64,000 nt of DNA, taken from NCBI GenBank assembly GCA_963724975.1, contig CAVRXB010000003.1, positions 1 through 64,000 on the forward strand. The letters run 5' to 3'. This DNA is from CAIWHR01 sp963724975 (GTDB lineage Bacteria > Pseudomonadota > Gammaproteobacteria > Burkholderiales > Casimicrobiaceae). A model generated the notes under the pieces. The model saw only the letters and a program-made list of their open reading frames with translations. It ran no database searches and was not told where the DNA came from. Position numbers and translations under genes: made by a program. Within the stretch, counting starts at the first letter, position 1; each line of letters starts with the position of its first letter. This document shows, piece by piece, positions 37,059-46,304 of the stretch.

Positions 37059-37378
37059 GCAGCACGCTGGGCGTGTGGCAATACCTCGTCTGCATTCGAC
37101 CCGTTCTTGCCGTCATGCATCAGACGAGCAGACGTTCGCGAATTTTGCTGATCGACCCAAAGCGGAAGTGCAGCGGTTCAACCTGGACGGACGTAAGCGG
37201 CAATTCGCAGTAGCGAGTTCGGAGACAGCCCCAAGGACTAATTGAAACGGTGCGGTTTCGGGGTGCAAACTGCGCGATGGGGCGGCCGCTTGCCTTAGGC
37301 CGCGATCAATTGCCAAGTATCAATCGTCGCAAGAACGACCAGCAGCGTAAAGGCCGGTTCAGGTTCGGAGCGATCAAA
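37059..37378. other. Intergenic region upstream of crcB pair
   Basis: These 320 bases hold no recognisable gene beyond the flank of the soxG-like repeat (to about 37092). GC drops near 37200-37260. A GGAG at 37367-37370 serves the TTG start of the first crcB gene. A fluoride riboswitch would be expected here, but the canonical GGCGAUG...UGAUG...CCUAC arrangement was not found; only a loose GCGATGGGG near 37273 is present. Confidence 0.35.
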
Positions 37379-37774
37379 TTGAATCCTGTGGATGTCATGT
37401 GGGTGGGATTGGGCGGCGGCCTAGGATCCGTGCTGCGCTGGTGGATCGGGCGGCTGGTAGGCGAGCGATACAAGGGCCACTTTCCGTTGGGCACCTTCCT
37501 GATCAATATCTCGGGCAGCTTGCTCATCGGTTACCTGTCGGTCCTGTTAAATGTGGAATGGGACAACCGCCACGGCCACGGCATGGTGCTGAACGCCTTG
37601 GTGATCACCGGCGTCCTGGGCGGCTACACCACCTTCAGCAGCATGCAGTTGGATGCGGCCCGGCTGGCCGCCAAGCAACGCGCTAGCCTCGCCGCGTTTT
37701 ATCTGTTGCTGTCGGTCGCCGCAGGACTGCTGGCCGCGCTGGCAGGGGCCGCTCTCGCCCGTGCGCAGGGGTGA
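37379..37774 (+). CDS. crcB: Fluoride channel CrcB/Fluc, subunit 1
   Basis: A 131-residue, four-helix membrane protein of the CrcB (Fluc) family that exports fluoride. Motifs are WVGLGGGLGSVLRWWIGR, GTFLINISGSLLIGY and YTTFSSMQLD with the Phe-box region. The start is placed at TTG 37379 (NPVDVMWVG) with GGAG 8-9 bases upstream; ATG 37397 is an alternative that removes six residues. Its stop overlaps the start of the second crcB gene, so the two are probably made together. Confidence 0.85.
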   Translation: MNPVDVMWVGLGGGLGSVLRWWIGRLVGERYKGHFPLGTFLINISGSLLIGYLSVLLNVEWDNRHGHGMVLNALVITGVLGGYTTFSSMQLDAARLAAKQRASLAAFYLLLSVAAGLLAALAGAALARAQG

Positions 37775-38166
37775 GACTGATGGAGCTCAGATACGCGGTA
37801 CTACTGGTCTTTATCGGCGGGGCCGTGGGTTCAGTGGTGCGCGAGGTTCTCATGTTGCTCGTGCCCACTCTGTCGCGCGGTTTCCCGCTGGATATCTTGG
37901 TTGCCAACGTTGTCGCCTCATTGTTGATCGGTTTCAGTACAGGTCGGCACAACCGCAAGGTCATCAGCGATGGTTGGAACTTGATGGTCACTACCGGAAT
38001 GATGGGCGGCCTGTCGACGTTCTCGAGCTTTGCCTACGCGTCGAGCGTGCTGATGAAGGCCTCAATGACCGGTGCTCTCGTGGCTGCAGCCTATGTCCTC
38101 ACCAGTTTGGTGTTGGGCTACGTCGCAGTCATTGTCGGAATGAAAATCGGCGGACCAAGCCGTTAG
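37771..38166 (+). CDS. crcB: Fluoride channel CrcB/Fluc, subunit 2
   Basis: A 131-residue second CrcB-family protein, with GGAVGSVVREVLM, LDILVANVVASLLIGF and MGGLSTFSSFAYAS. Paired crcB genes encode heterodimeric channels in some bacteria; here the conserved first Arg-Trp pair is replaced by Arg-Glu, fitting a diverged partner. GTG 37771 overlaps the first gene by 4 bases; ATG 37780 is an alternative start. It converges on the MmgE/PrpD gene. Confidence 0.85.
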   Translation: MRLMELRYAVLLVFIGGAVGSVVREVLMLLVPTLSRGFPLDILVANVVASLLIGFSTGRHNRKVISDGWNLMVTTGMMGGLSTFSSFAYASSVLMKASMTGALVAAAYVLTSLVLGYVAVIVGMKIGGPSR

Positions 38167-38341
38167 ATGCGATTAGAACGCTCGCCCCACAGCTGACACT
38201 CGCGGGGGACCGGTCAGGGTCGTTCGCGCTGCGCAACGTCCGCTATCCGCGGTCCAAGCGCCGATTCCAGACACTCGGCGTCCGGCGAGCAAACTACAAC
38301 GACATCGTACCGCGCCACGTGCCTCGCGGCAGGTTTGCGCC

Positions 38342-39739
38342 CTACGTGACGGCGGGCCGCAGCAGTTCCTCCAGAAGCGTCGGCAGCGCTGACGGTTCCA
38401 GCGCGAGGCGGTCAACGGCGTGCTCGATGCGCGACGCGCGTTCGACTCCAAGAACCGGCGTTGCGAGCGCGCGATATTTCGCGCGAAGCTCGTCGTGCGA
38501 TAGGGGATTGTCCGGATTGCCGCGATCGCGCACGGACGTTGACGCGAACGTGCGTCCATCGCTCAGCATGATGCGTACGCGCGCCCAGCGCTCGGCTGGA
38601 AAGCGATCGGCAAATTCCGCGTCCTCGATTGCCGTCGTCACCGCCACCAGGCGCACCACGCCGGCATCTTCGAGGCCCGTCGTGTCGACCGCACCTGCAT
38701 CGACATGGCCGAAGACGAGCGCCGCGGCGACGGGAAACGCAAGGCTGTACTGCGCTTCCTCGGTGTTGCGCGGCATCGCGCATTGCGAGCCTAGTGCGGC
38801 TGCTTCGCGAAAACTCTCGATGACAATTTCGCCGATGTCCGCTGCGACGAAGCCGTGCGCTCGCTTGAGATCGAGCGCGGCCTCGATCGCGGGCTGCGCC
38901 CAGCGGCACACGGGATACGCCTTGAAATACTGCTCGGAGATGCGCCAGCGCGTGCCGAGGTCACCGAAGAACGGCGCGGCGTCGTCGCGCTCGATCGTCA
39001 ATGCCGGCGCGCCGGTGAAATCGTCGCCGGCGAGCAAGGCGGCGCTGACCCCGGCATGAGCGCCCCACCCGGAACCGTCCTTCACCATCGTCGGGAAATC
39101 GCATGCGCGCAGGATCTGCCCGCGCGGCCCGAAGTACTCGGCGATGCCAAGCGCGTGGCGCGTGCGCTCGCCATCGAAATCGAGAAGACGCGCAGCGATC
39201 GCCGCGCAGCCCAGTGAATTCCATGCGCCCGAGCAATGATAGTCGCGCACGGTCGAGTGGAGCGCGATGCCCGCACGCGTCGCGATTTCGTAGCCCAGCA
39301 CCAGGCAGGCAAGGAACTCGCGGCCATCGACGTCCGCGGCTCGCTCTCCCGTCCGCGCGCTGTCGATCAGCGCAAGCAACGCGGGCAGGAGTGCGACGCC
39401 CGCGTGCCCCTTGGTCAGCACATGGCCGTCGTGAGCATCGAGAGCATCGATCGTCGTCGCGCCGGCAAACGCGGCACCTGCGATGCCGGCGCGCCGGCCG
39501 TCGAACAGGATGCGCGCATTTCGCTCGCTGCCGCAGAGTTGCGTCGCCGCATACGAATTGGCGATCGCGGCCGCGCGCGTCCGACTGCCCCCGGCGGCCA
39601 CACCAATCAGGTCGAGCAGGCTGCGCTGCGCGCTTTCGACCACCTCACCGGGAAGGTGATCGAAGGTGAGCCCGCGCACGAACGCGGGCACGTCCGCGAA
39701 CGCGGCGACGCTTTTCGCTCCGCGTTCGCCCTCGGCCAT
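38342..39739 (-). CDS. MmgE/PrpD family protein
   Basis: A 465-residue protein of the MmgE/PrpD family, named after 2-methylcitrate dehydratase; many members have other or unknown substrates. Typical features are the N-terminal DLIGVAAGG, the AHDGHVLTKGHAGVALLPALLA region and YFKAYPVCRWAQPAIEA. It starts 7 bases after the binding-protein stop, so it is the last gene of the quaternary-amine importer operon. A role in processing the imported compound is possible but not shown. A 175-base convergent spacer separates it from crcB. Confidence 0.85.
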   Translation of the reverse strand: MAEGERGAKSVAAFADVPAFVRGLTFDHLPGEVVESAQRSLLDLIGVAAGGSRTRAAAIANSYAATQLCGSERNARILFDGRRAGIAGAAFAGATTIDALDAHDGHVLTKGHAGVALLPALLALIDSARTGERAADVDGREFLACLVLGYEIATRAGIALHSTVRDYHCSGAWNSLGCAAIAARLLDFDGERTRHALGIAEYFGPRGQILRACDFPTMVKDGSGWGAHAGVSAALLAGDDFTGAPALTIERDDAAPFFGDLGTRWRISEQYFKAYPVCRWAQPAIEAALDLKRAHGFVAADIGEIVIESFREAAALGSQCAMPRNTEEAQYSLAFPVAAALVFGHVDAGAVDTTGLEDAGVVRLVAVTTAIEDAEFADRFPAERWARVRIMLSDGRTFASTSVRDRGNPDNPLSHDELRAKYRALATPVLGVERASRIEHAVDRLALEPSALPTLLEELLRPAVT

Positions 39740-39746
39740 TTGCAGG

Positions 39747-40638
39747 TCAGATTAGCCCGTTCGCTTTCAGAAAACCCTCGGCCACTTCTTCCGGCGTCTT
39801 CTTGTCGACATCGACGCTGGCATTCAACTTCGCCATCGTCTCGTCGTTGAGCTTGGCGGCAACCGAATTCAGCGCATCGGCGATCTTGGGGTTCTTGTCG
39901 AGGATTTCCTTCCGCACCACGGGCGTAAGGTTGTAGGGTGCCGCGTAGCCCTTGTCGTCCTTCAATACGACAAAATTGAATGCGGGAATGCGGCCGTCGG
40001 TGGCGAACACGACGGCGGAATCGACTTGCCGGTCCTTGAGAGCGTTATAGGTGAGGCCCGTGTCCATGCGCTTTACGTTCTCGCGATCGAACTCGAAACC
40101 GTACGCGGTCTGCCAGCCGGGCAAACCGTCCGGACGTGCGTAGAACTCGGCGTTCGACGCGAAGGTGAGCTTCGGGTCCGACTTCACGGCCTTTCGCCAA
40201 ATCGCTCATCGTCACGATGCCGCGCTTTTGCGCGTCGTCCTTGTTCATCGCGAACGCGTACGTGTTGTTGACCGGCGACATGTTGAGCCAGACGATGCCC
40301 TTCGCCGCGTCGAGTTCCTTGATCTTCTGGTACGCAGCCTCGGGGCTCGGAAACTTGTCGGTGATCTTGTAGAAAACTCCGAGTCCGGTTCCCGTGTATT
40401 CCCAATAGACGTCGATCTGCCCGTTCTCGAGCGCCGAGCGCACTGCCGCCGTGCCCATTCCGGCCTTGCGATCCGGCGTGAATCCCTTCGCCTTGAGAAT
40501 GGCGGCCGTCATCGCCGTCATGATCTGCTGCTCGGTGAACGCCTTGCCGCCAATAACGATCGTTTGCGCGACAGCCGCCTCGCCCGCGAAACCGGCGAGC
40601 GCAATGAGGGCGAGCAGATGGACGAATACCCGTTTCAT
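39747..40638 (-). pseudogene. Osmoprotectant/glycine betaine ABC binding protein, one apparent +1 insertion
   Basis: Corrected this is a 296-residue OpuAC/OsmF-type binding protein with signal peptide (about residues 1-24), VIGGKAFTEQQIMTAM, WEYTGTGLGVF and, after the shift, FASNAEFYARPDGLPGW and NPTP-like C-terminal segments typical of the family. An extra base in 40192-40194 (TTT for TT) splits the frame between DLAKA and VKSDP. It is the fourth gene of the operon, 30 bases after the permease stop. Confidence 0.82.
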
Positions 40639-40668
40639 GTCGAACTCCTCCAGGACAAAAACCGCTTG

Positions 40669-41410
40669 TTATGAATTCCGCAGAGGGTTGACCCCGCGCG
40701 GCACGAGCCAATACTGCGCCTGCCCAAACAAAAAATCCACGGCCACGGCGATCAGCGCCGTCGGAATCGCGCCCGCGAGCATCATGCCGTGCTGCTGCAA
40801 GGTCGATCCCGGTGAAGATAAGCTCACCCAGACCGCCGCCGCCGATCAGAAACGCGATCGGTGCAGTCCCCACATTGACGGCCATCGCAGTGCGCACGCC
40901 CGCGAAGATCACGAACAGTGCGTTCGGAATTTCGATGCGGGCAAGGATTGCGGACGGGCCCATTCCCATGCCGCGCGCCGCATCGACCAGATGCGCCGGC
41001 ACCGCGCGAATCCCCTCGTACGTGTTACGGATGATCGGCAGCAGTGTCGCAATCCACAATCCGACGATCGCCGGGAGAGGACCGATTCCGAGCAGCGACA
41101 TCATGAGCGCAAGCTTGGCAAGCGTGGGGATCGACGTGACCATGTTGACCGCCTGGATCGCACCTTCGGCCCAGCGCGCCATCCATGGCCGCGACAGCCA
41201 CAATCCGATCGACACGCCGGTGACGATTGCCGCTCGAGCCCGAAATCGCGACCAGCACCAGATGCTGCTTGGTGAGGTAGATGATGTCCTTGCGGTAGCC
41301 GAGGATTTCCGTGGCGAGTCCGCTCGCGTAAAGTCCCACTGCAATCGCGAGCGCGATGCCGGCGAGCACCACGTACGGCATCTTCGAGTGTGGCGCGATG
41401 ACTGTGGCGC

Positions 41411-41414
<4 letters not shown>
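40669..41414 (-). pseudogene. Quaternary-amine ABC permease, two apparent +1 insertions
   Basis: Corrected length is 247 residues, a normal OpuCB/OsmW-type permease. Motifs include MVTSIPTLAKLALMMSLLGIG, PIIRNTYEGIRAVP, and AARGMGMGPSAILARIEIP. Extra bases are inferred at about 41234 and at 40799-40800; without them the frame runs to TAA at 40669. The ATG at 41414 overlaps the ATPase stop by 4 bases. It pairs with the permease at 42383-43070. Confidence 0.82.
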
Positions 41415-42379
<965 letters not shown>

Positions 42380-42382
42380 GGA

Positions 42383-43070
42383 TCACGCAGCAGCGGCGCG
42401 CGCCGCCATTCCTTTCGGCGTCAGCCGTCTTTGCAACCACAGCAGCGCCGAATCAGCGGCGATAGCGAGCAGACCAAGCGTCAGGGCTCCGGTGATGAGC
42501 TGGCGAATATCCGACTGCGAGATTCCGCGGCTGATGAAGGTGCCGAGGCCGCCCGCGCCGATGTAGGCCGCGATCGCAGTGACCCCGATGTTGATGACGA
42601 CGGCGATCCTGATGCCGGCGATGATGACTGGAAGTGCAATCGGGATTTCGACACGCGCGAGCCGCTGCGGCACCGACATTCCCATGCCGATTGCCGCCGA
42701 CCGCAGTGCCGGATCGACGTTGCGAATCGCGGTATAGGTGTTGCGGATGATCGGCAGTTGCGCGTAAAGCATCGCGGCGATCACGGCCGGCAGCCAGCCG
42801 ATTCCCTGCCCGATCTTCGACAGGATCGGGAATCAGGACACCGAAAAGCGCGATGGACGGGATCGTCATCACGATCGATCCGAGATAGAGCACTGTGTCG
42901 GCCGTACGCTGGCTCTGCGTGATGGCGATGCCGAGCGGAACGCCGGTCACGATCGCAAAGCCTACGGCTACGCTGACGATCGACAGATGCTCGAGCGTCC
43001 GCTCGCCGATGGCTGGCAGGTTGTGCAGGATGAACGCCAGCGTTTCCACCCACTCTCCCAATGTCGACAC
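42383..43070 (-). pseudogene. Quaternary-amine ABC permease, one apparent +1 insertion
   Basis: Corrected length is 228 residues. The first part reads LSIVSVAVGFAIVTGVPLGIAITQS and MTIPSIALFGVLIP, the second YAQLPIIRNTYTAIRNVDPA and AAIGMGMSVPQRLARVEIP. An extra base at 42828-42830 (GGG for GG) causes the break. It begins the leftward importer operon and is divergent from the betaine-homocysteine methyltransferase-like gene, with 136 bases between starts. Its stop is 3 bases before the ATPase ATG. Confidence 0.82.
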
Positions 43071-43206
43071 GCCGCGTCACCACCGCTCGCGCGCGCCAGT
43101 GTTTCAAATGCGTGGCGGTTGGTCAATCGCTGGCCTGCGACGACGACGACGCGGCCGAAAACATGCGATAGTTGCGTTTCACTCCACTCGCCCTACCGCT
43201 TTCATC

Positions 43207-44262
43207 ATGACTGCATCCGCTCCTTCGCGTCTTTCCCTCCTCCAGCGTCTCGACCAGGGCCCGGTCATCTGCGCCGAGGGCTACGTATTCGAGCTCGAGC
43301 GGCGCGGGTATCTGCAGGCCGGCGCCTTCGTTCCCGAAGTCGTGCTCGAGCACCCGGAGGTCGTCACGCAGCTGCACCGCGACTTCGTCCACGCAGGCTC
43401 GGACGTCGTCGAGGCGCTTACCTACTACGCGCACCGCGAAAAGCTCAAGGTTATCGGTCGCGAGGGCGACCTCGAGCCCATCAATCGTCGCTCGCTCGAT
43501 CTCGCGAAGGCGGTGGCAGCAGACACTGGCGCGCTCTTCGCCGGCGACATCTGCAACACGAACGTGTTCGATCCGGCGGATCCCGCATCGCATAAGGCGG
43601 TGCGCGCGATGTTCGAGGAGCAGGTGCGGTGGGCCGTCGATGCCGGTGTCGACTTCGTCGTCGGCGAAACGTATTCTTGGGCGCAGGAAGCGTTGATCGC
43701 ACTCGAAGTGATCAAAGCCGCGAAGCAAACCGCGGTGATCACGCTCGCGATGCATCAGGAGGACGTCACGCGCGAAGGCTGGGGCGTCGCTGACGCATGC
43801 AAGCGGCTCGCCGACGCGGGGGCGGACGTCGTCGGCCTGAATTGCATCCGCGGCCCCGAGACGATGCTGCCGCTGTTAAAGGAGATTCGTGGCTCGGTGA
43901 AGTCGCACATGGCAGCGCTGCCGGTGCCTTATCGCACGCACGACAGCGAGCCGTCGTTCCAGTCGCTGCGCGACACGCACTGGCATGGCGACTGGGGCAG
44001 CCGGCCCTTTCCGATCGCGCTCGATCCGTTTACGTGCAACCGCTTCGAGATCGCCGATTTCGGGCGCGCGGCACTCGCGCTCGACATCCGTTATCTCGGC
44101 GTCTGCTGCGGCGCCGGGCCGCATCACATTCGGGCGCTGGCTGAGGCGGTGGGCAAGAAAACACCGGCGAGCAAATATTCCGCCGACATGTCGAAGCACG
44201 CATTCCTGGGATCGCACGAGCGGATCAAGCAGGTGCAAAAGGACTACGCGGAGAAACTTTGA
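43207..44262 (+). CDS. Betaine-homocysteine S-methyltransferase-like enzyme
   Basis: A 351-residue zinc methyltransferase of the homocysteine S-methyltransferase family. Substrate and metal features are CAEGYVFELERRGYL, VGETYSWAQEALIALE, VVGLNCIRGPETM with the first zinc Cys, and LGVCCGAGPHHIRALA with the Cys pair. Such enzymes transfer a methyl group from betaine or a related donor to homocysteine, giving methionine and dimethylglycine. The start at 43207 precedes the family N-terminus; a longer upstream frame crosses into the divergent importer gene. Placement next to a betaine-type importer supports a betaine role. Confidence 0.85.
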   Translation: MTASAPSRLSLLQRLDQGPVICAEGYVFELERRGYLQAGAFVPEVVLEHPEVVTQLHRDFVHAGSDVVEALTYYAHREKLKVIGREGDLEPINRRSLDLAKAVAADTGALFAGDICNTNVFDPADPASHKAVRAMFEEQVRWAVDAGVDFVVGETYSWAQEALIALEVIKAAKQTAVITLAMHQEDVTREGWGVADACKRLADAGADVVGLNCIRGPETMLPLLKEIRGSVKSHMAALPVPYRTHDSEPSFQSLRDTHWHGDWGSRPFPIALDPFTCNRFEIADFGRAALALDIRYLGVCCGAGPHHIRALAEAVGKKTPASKYSADMSKHAFLGSHERIKQVQKDYAEKL

Positions 44263-44349
44263 CGCGAGCGCGCTACGCTCAGTCAGAGCTGCAACTCGAT
44301 CGGCAACACTGGCAACAATTCCGGGGCCTATGGGCTGCTCTCCGCGCGC

Positions 44350-44748
44350 TCAGCCGGCGCGCTGCGGGATTGTCGTGTCGATCGTGTAGTAATCACCGGC
44401 GCTGTCGACGTAGAGCTGCAGCGCCGTCTTCAACCCCGTCGGCGTGTCGAGCGTGCCGGCGGCAATGGAGACGAGATCGCTGGCAAGCCGCTCCCAGAAC
44501 ACGCTCGCGCCGCATTCGCTGCAAAAGCCGCGCCGCGCTACCTCGGACGAGCGATACCACTTCAATCCGCGCGATTCCACCAATTCAAGCGCGGATTTCG
44601 GCGCCGACGTGTAGGCAGCCACGTGGCCGTGCGTGCGGCGACACATCGCGCAATGGCAGAGTACGATGTTGCGCAGCGGTCGACCGACTGCGTAGCGCAC
44701 AGCCCCGCACAGGCAGCCACCGGTGGCGACATCATCGGGATTGCTCAT
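44350..44748 (-). CDS. GFA family (Mss4-like) zinc protein
   Basis: A 132-residue protein with the glutathione-dependent formaldehyde-activating enzyme fold: GGCLCGAVRY, LCHCAMCRRTHG and FCSECGASVFW supply the zinc-binding Cys sets. Most GFA proteins are not proven to act on formaldehyde, but demethylation of N-methyl compounds nearby would release one-carbon units. It is the last gene of the long leftward run, 53 bases after the repeat-protein gene stop. Confidence 0.88.
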   Translation of the reverse strand: MSNPDDVATGGCLCGAVRYAVGRPLRNIVLCHCAMCRRTHGHVAAYTSAPKSALELVESRGLKWYRSSEVARRGFCSECGASVFWERLASDLVSIAAGTLDTPTGLKTALQLYVDSAGDYYTIDTTIPQRAG

Positions 44749-44801
44749 GGCGTCTCCGCATCACGCCATTGACGATTCCTGCTTTTTGCGTTCCCCGACA
44801 G

Positions 44802-45332
44802 TTACCATGGCAGCACGTAATCGTCGTCGCGCTGGCCGACTGCCTCTATCCCGTTGAGCTCTGCCCGCTTTTTCGCCCAGGCGGACTTCCGCGCGGCTTG
44901 TTTCTGCGACGGAGTAAGCTTGTCCCAGCTCGCCTTCGCCGCGTCCGCCTGCGCCTTCAGCTGACCTGACTGGGCAGCGGTTTCGTTCTTCATGTCATCC
45001 CGCTGTCCGATGAGCTCCATGTAGGACAGGTCGCTCAATTTCTTGTTGCGTGCGGCCGCAACCGCAGCGGATTTTTGCTCCGGCGTCAGCGACGCCCACT
45101 TCGCTTTCGCCGCTTGATACTCCGCCTTGTATTGAGCCTGCTGCGCCGCGGTCATCGGCATCGTGTCGTCGCGCTGGCCCGTCTTCTCCGCGCCTTTCAA
45201 CTCCTGCTGCGCCTTCTGGTCCTGCGTAGTTCCTTGCGCGACCAGTACCGGGCTGCCGGCTACTACCTGCGCCCAAGCGGTGACTGCTACGGTCAAGCCA
45301 GCTATGGCTATAAAAGAATGTCCTGTCTTCAT
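44802..45332 (-). CDS. Exported protein with 57-residue GQRDD repeats, copy 1
   Basis: A 176-residue protein with a signal peptide (about residues 1-21, AWA|Q). I do not recognise the family. The motif GQRDD occurs at residues 52-56, 109-113 and 166-170, exactly 57 residues apart, and the two units align without gaps (TAAQ, AKA.W, LTP.QK.AA, then a Lys-rich helix). The tail ELKGAEKT before the first motif matches the unit end ELNGIEAV. The protein is rich in Ala, Lys and Gln, predicted helical, and ends DDDYVLPW. A leader echo of its own start lies upstream. Confidence 0.75.
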   Translation of the reverse strand: MKTGHSFIAIAGLTVAVTAWAQVVAGSPVLVAQGTTQDQKAQQELKGAEKTGQRDDTMPMTAAQQAQYKAEYQAAKAKWASLTPEQKSAAVAAARNKKLSDLSYMELIGQRDDMKNETAAQSGQLKAQADAAKASWDKLTPSQKQAARKSAWAKKRAELNGIEAVGQRDDDYVLPW

Positions 45333-45343
45333 CGTCTTCTCCT

Positions 45344-45367
45344 CTACAAAAAATGTCCTGTTTTCAT
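45344..45367 (-). other. Leader mini-ORF echoing the start of the GQRDD gene
   Basis: ATG at 45367 reads MKTGHFL then TAG, and 35 bases downstream the real gene begins MKTGHS. The DNA ATGAARACAGGACAT is repeated, with AGAGGAGAAG between. It may be a leader peptide or a slipped duplication. The equivalent position before copy 2 (46901) has the same sequence with one extra A. Confidence 0.45.
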
Positions 45368-45408
45368 CTTCGCCTTCACTTACGCCTACCCTCGTCAGAC
45401 GCGAAATC

Positions 45409-46221
45409 TCATTTGGGAAACATGAGCTGGACCTGCGCGCGGATTTGCCAGTTCGCGCCGAAATCCGGACGCACCACGTTGTAGTAGGCCGAGATTTGCG
45501 AATTCACGGGAAGCTTGCCGAGGTGGAAGATCTTCCCAACGCCGCCGCCAAGCGGAACGACCCATTGCTGGCTGCCGGGTGCGTTCCAATCAACGGTAAG
45601 GATCGGCGAACTTGTAAGGTAGAGCCCGCCTTCGAAGTTGTAGTTGACGAACGGCTGGATGAGACCGTTGTTATACGAGCCGCCGGTCTTATTGCTGGTC
45701 ATCGACCATATGTTGTTCACGAGTACGCCATAGACCCATGGATCGCCGTGCTTCAGGTGTAGCACGACGGCCGAAGGACCGAGACCCCAGTTCTTGTTGC
45801 CAAGCACCTCGTTGCTATTCGTTGGAGCCTGCACGACAGGTCCGGCACCCCAGATCCATTCACCGGGATCGGCCGGTGACAGAAATGCCGTGAAGACGAG
45901 GTCGCCGGTGCCATTCGTGCGGCTATCGCCGGGACCGAGCGACGGCATCGAAATCACCGGCAGGATGGTGCGTGTGATGATGTTCCATTCCTTGCTAATG
46001 GAGATGGGGTATACCGGCTGGATATTCAGCACATTCTGCGTACCCTTCTCCGGCCCGAAATTGAGATTCGTGTTGTTCTGGAAGGGCAGGCTGATCAGGT
46101 TGCCGACCGGATTCTGCGCGAGCTTTGCGAGCTCTTCGGCGCTCATCTCGGCGAAAACGGATGCAGCAAAGGTCGCGGAGAGCGAAGCGACGAGGAAACA
46201 TCGAGCCAGTTCGCTTTTCAT
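45409..46221 (-). CDS. Outer-membrane beta-barrel protein, phenol-meta-pathway/neuromedin-U-like
   Basis: A 270-residue protein with a signal peptide (residues 1-24, SVFA|E). The mature part begins with a short helix (SAEELAKLAQNPVGNLISLPFQNN) and continues as alternating beta strands (NIQPVYPISISKEWNIITR; GLGPSAVVLHL) ending in a C-terminal Phe-containing strand QVQLMFPK. Such proteins are annotated as transporter or neuromedin U-like and their cargo is unknown. It sits exactly between two copies of the GQRDD gene, all in the same direction. Confidence 0.75.
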   Translation of the reverse strand: MKSELARCFLVASLSATFAASVFAEMSAEELAKLAQNPVGNLISLPFQNNTNLNFGPEKGTQNVLNIQPVYPISISKEWNIITRTILPVISMPSLGPGDSRTNGTGDLVFTAFLSPADPGEWIWGAGPVVQAPTNSNEVLGNKNWGLGPSAVVLHLKHGDPWVYGVLVNNIWSMTSNKTGGSYNNGLIQPFVNYNFEGGLYLTSSPILTVDWNAPGSQQWVVPLGGGVGKIFHLGKLPVNSQISAYYNVVRPDFGANWQIRAQVQLMFPK

Positions 46222-46304
46222 CGAGGTCTACTTTTCATCCAGGTCCACGGGTCAGCGCGAGGCTGCCTGCGCCGACGAATTGATGTGGATCCATGCGTCG
46301 CCAA

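Larger units (their letters stand above)
44770..45367 (-). repeat. Direct repeat unit A (GQRDD gene and its flanks)
   Basis: About 598 bases containing the first GQRDD-protein gene, its downstream flank (GACGATTCCTGC, CAGTTACCA) and upstream leader. A second copy lies at 46305-46901 in the same orientation, separated by the outer-membrane protein gene. The match extends beyond both ends of the coding region, so the whole transcription segment was duplicated. Confidence 0.85.

Noticed and set aside
37059..37378. Possible fluoride riboswitch before crcB
   Set aside because: A GCGATGGGG string is present but the downstream conserved TGATG and CCTAC elements and pairing are missing.
38167..38341. 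Coding-like frame in the crcB to MmgE/PrpD spacer
   Set aside because: It runs as an extension of a shadow frame with Arg-rich composition and no start or family motif.
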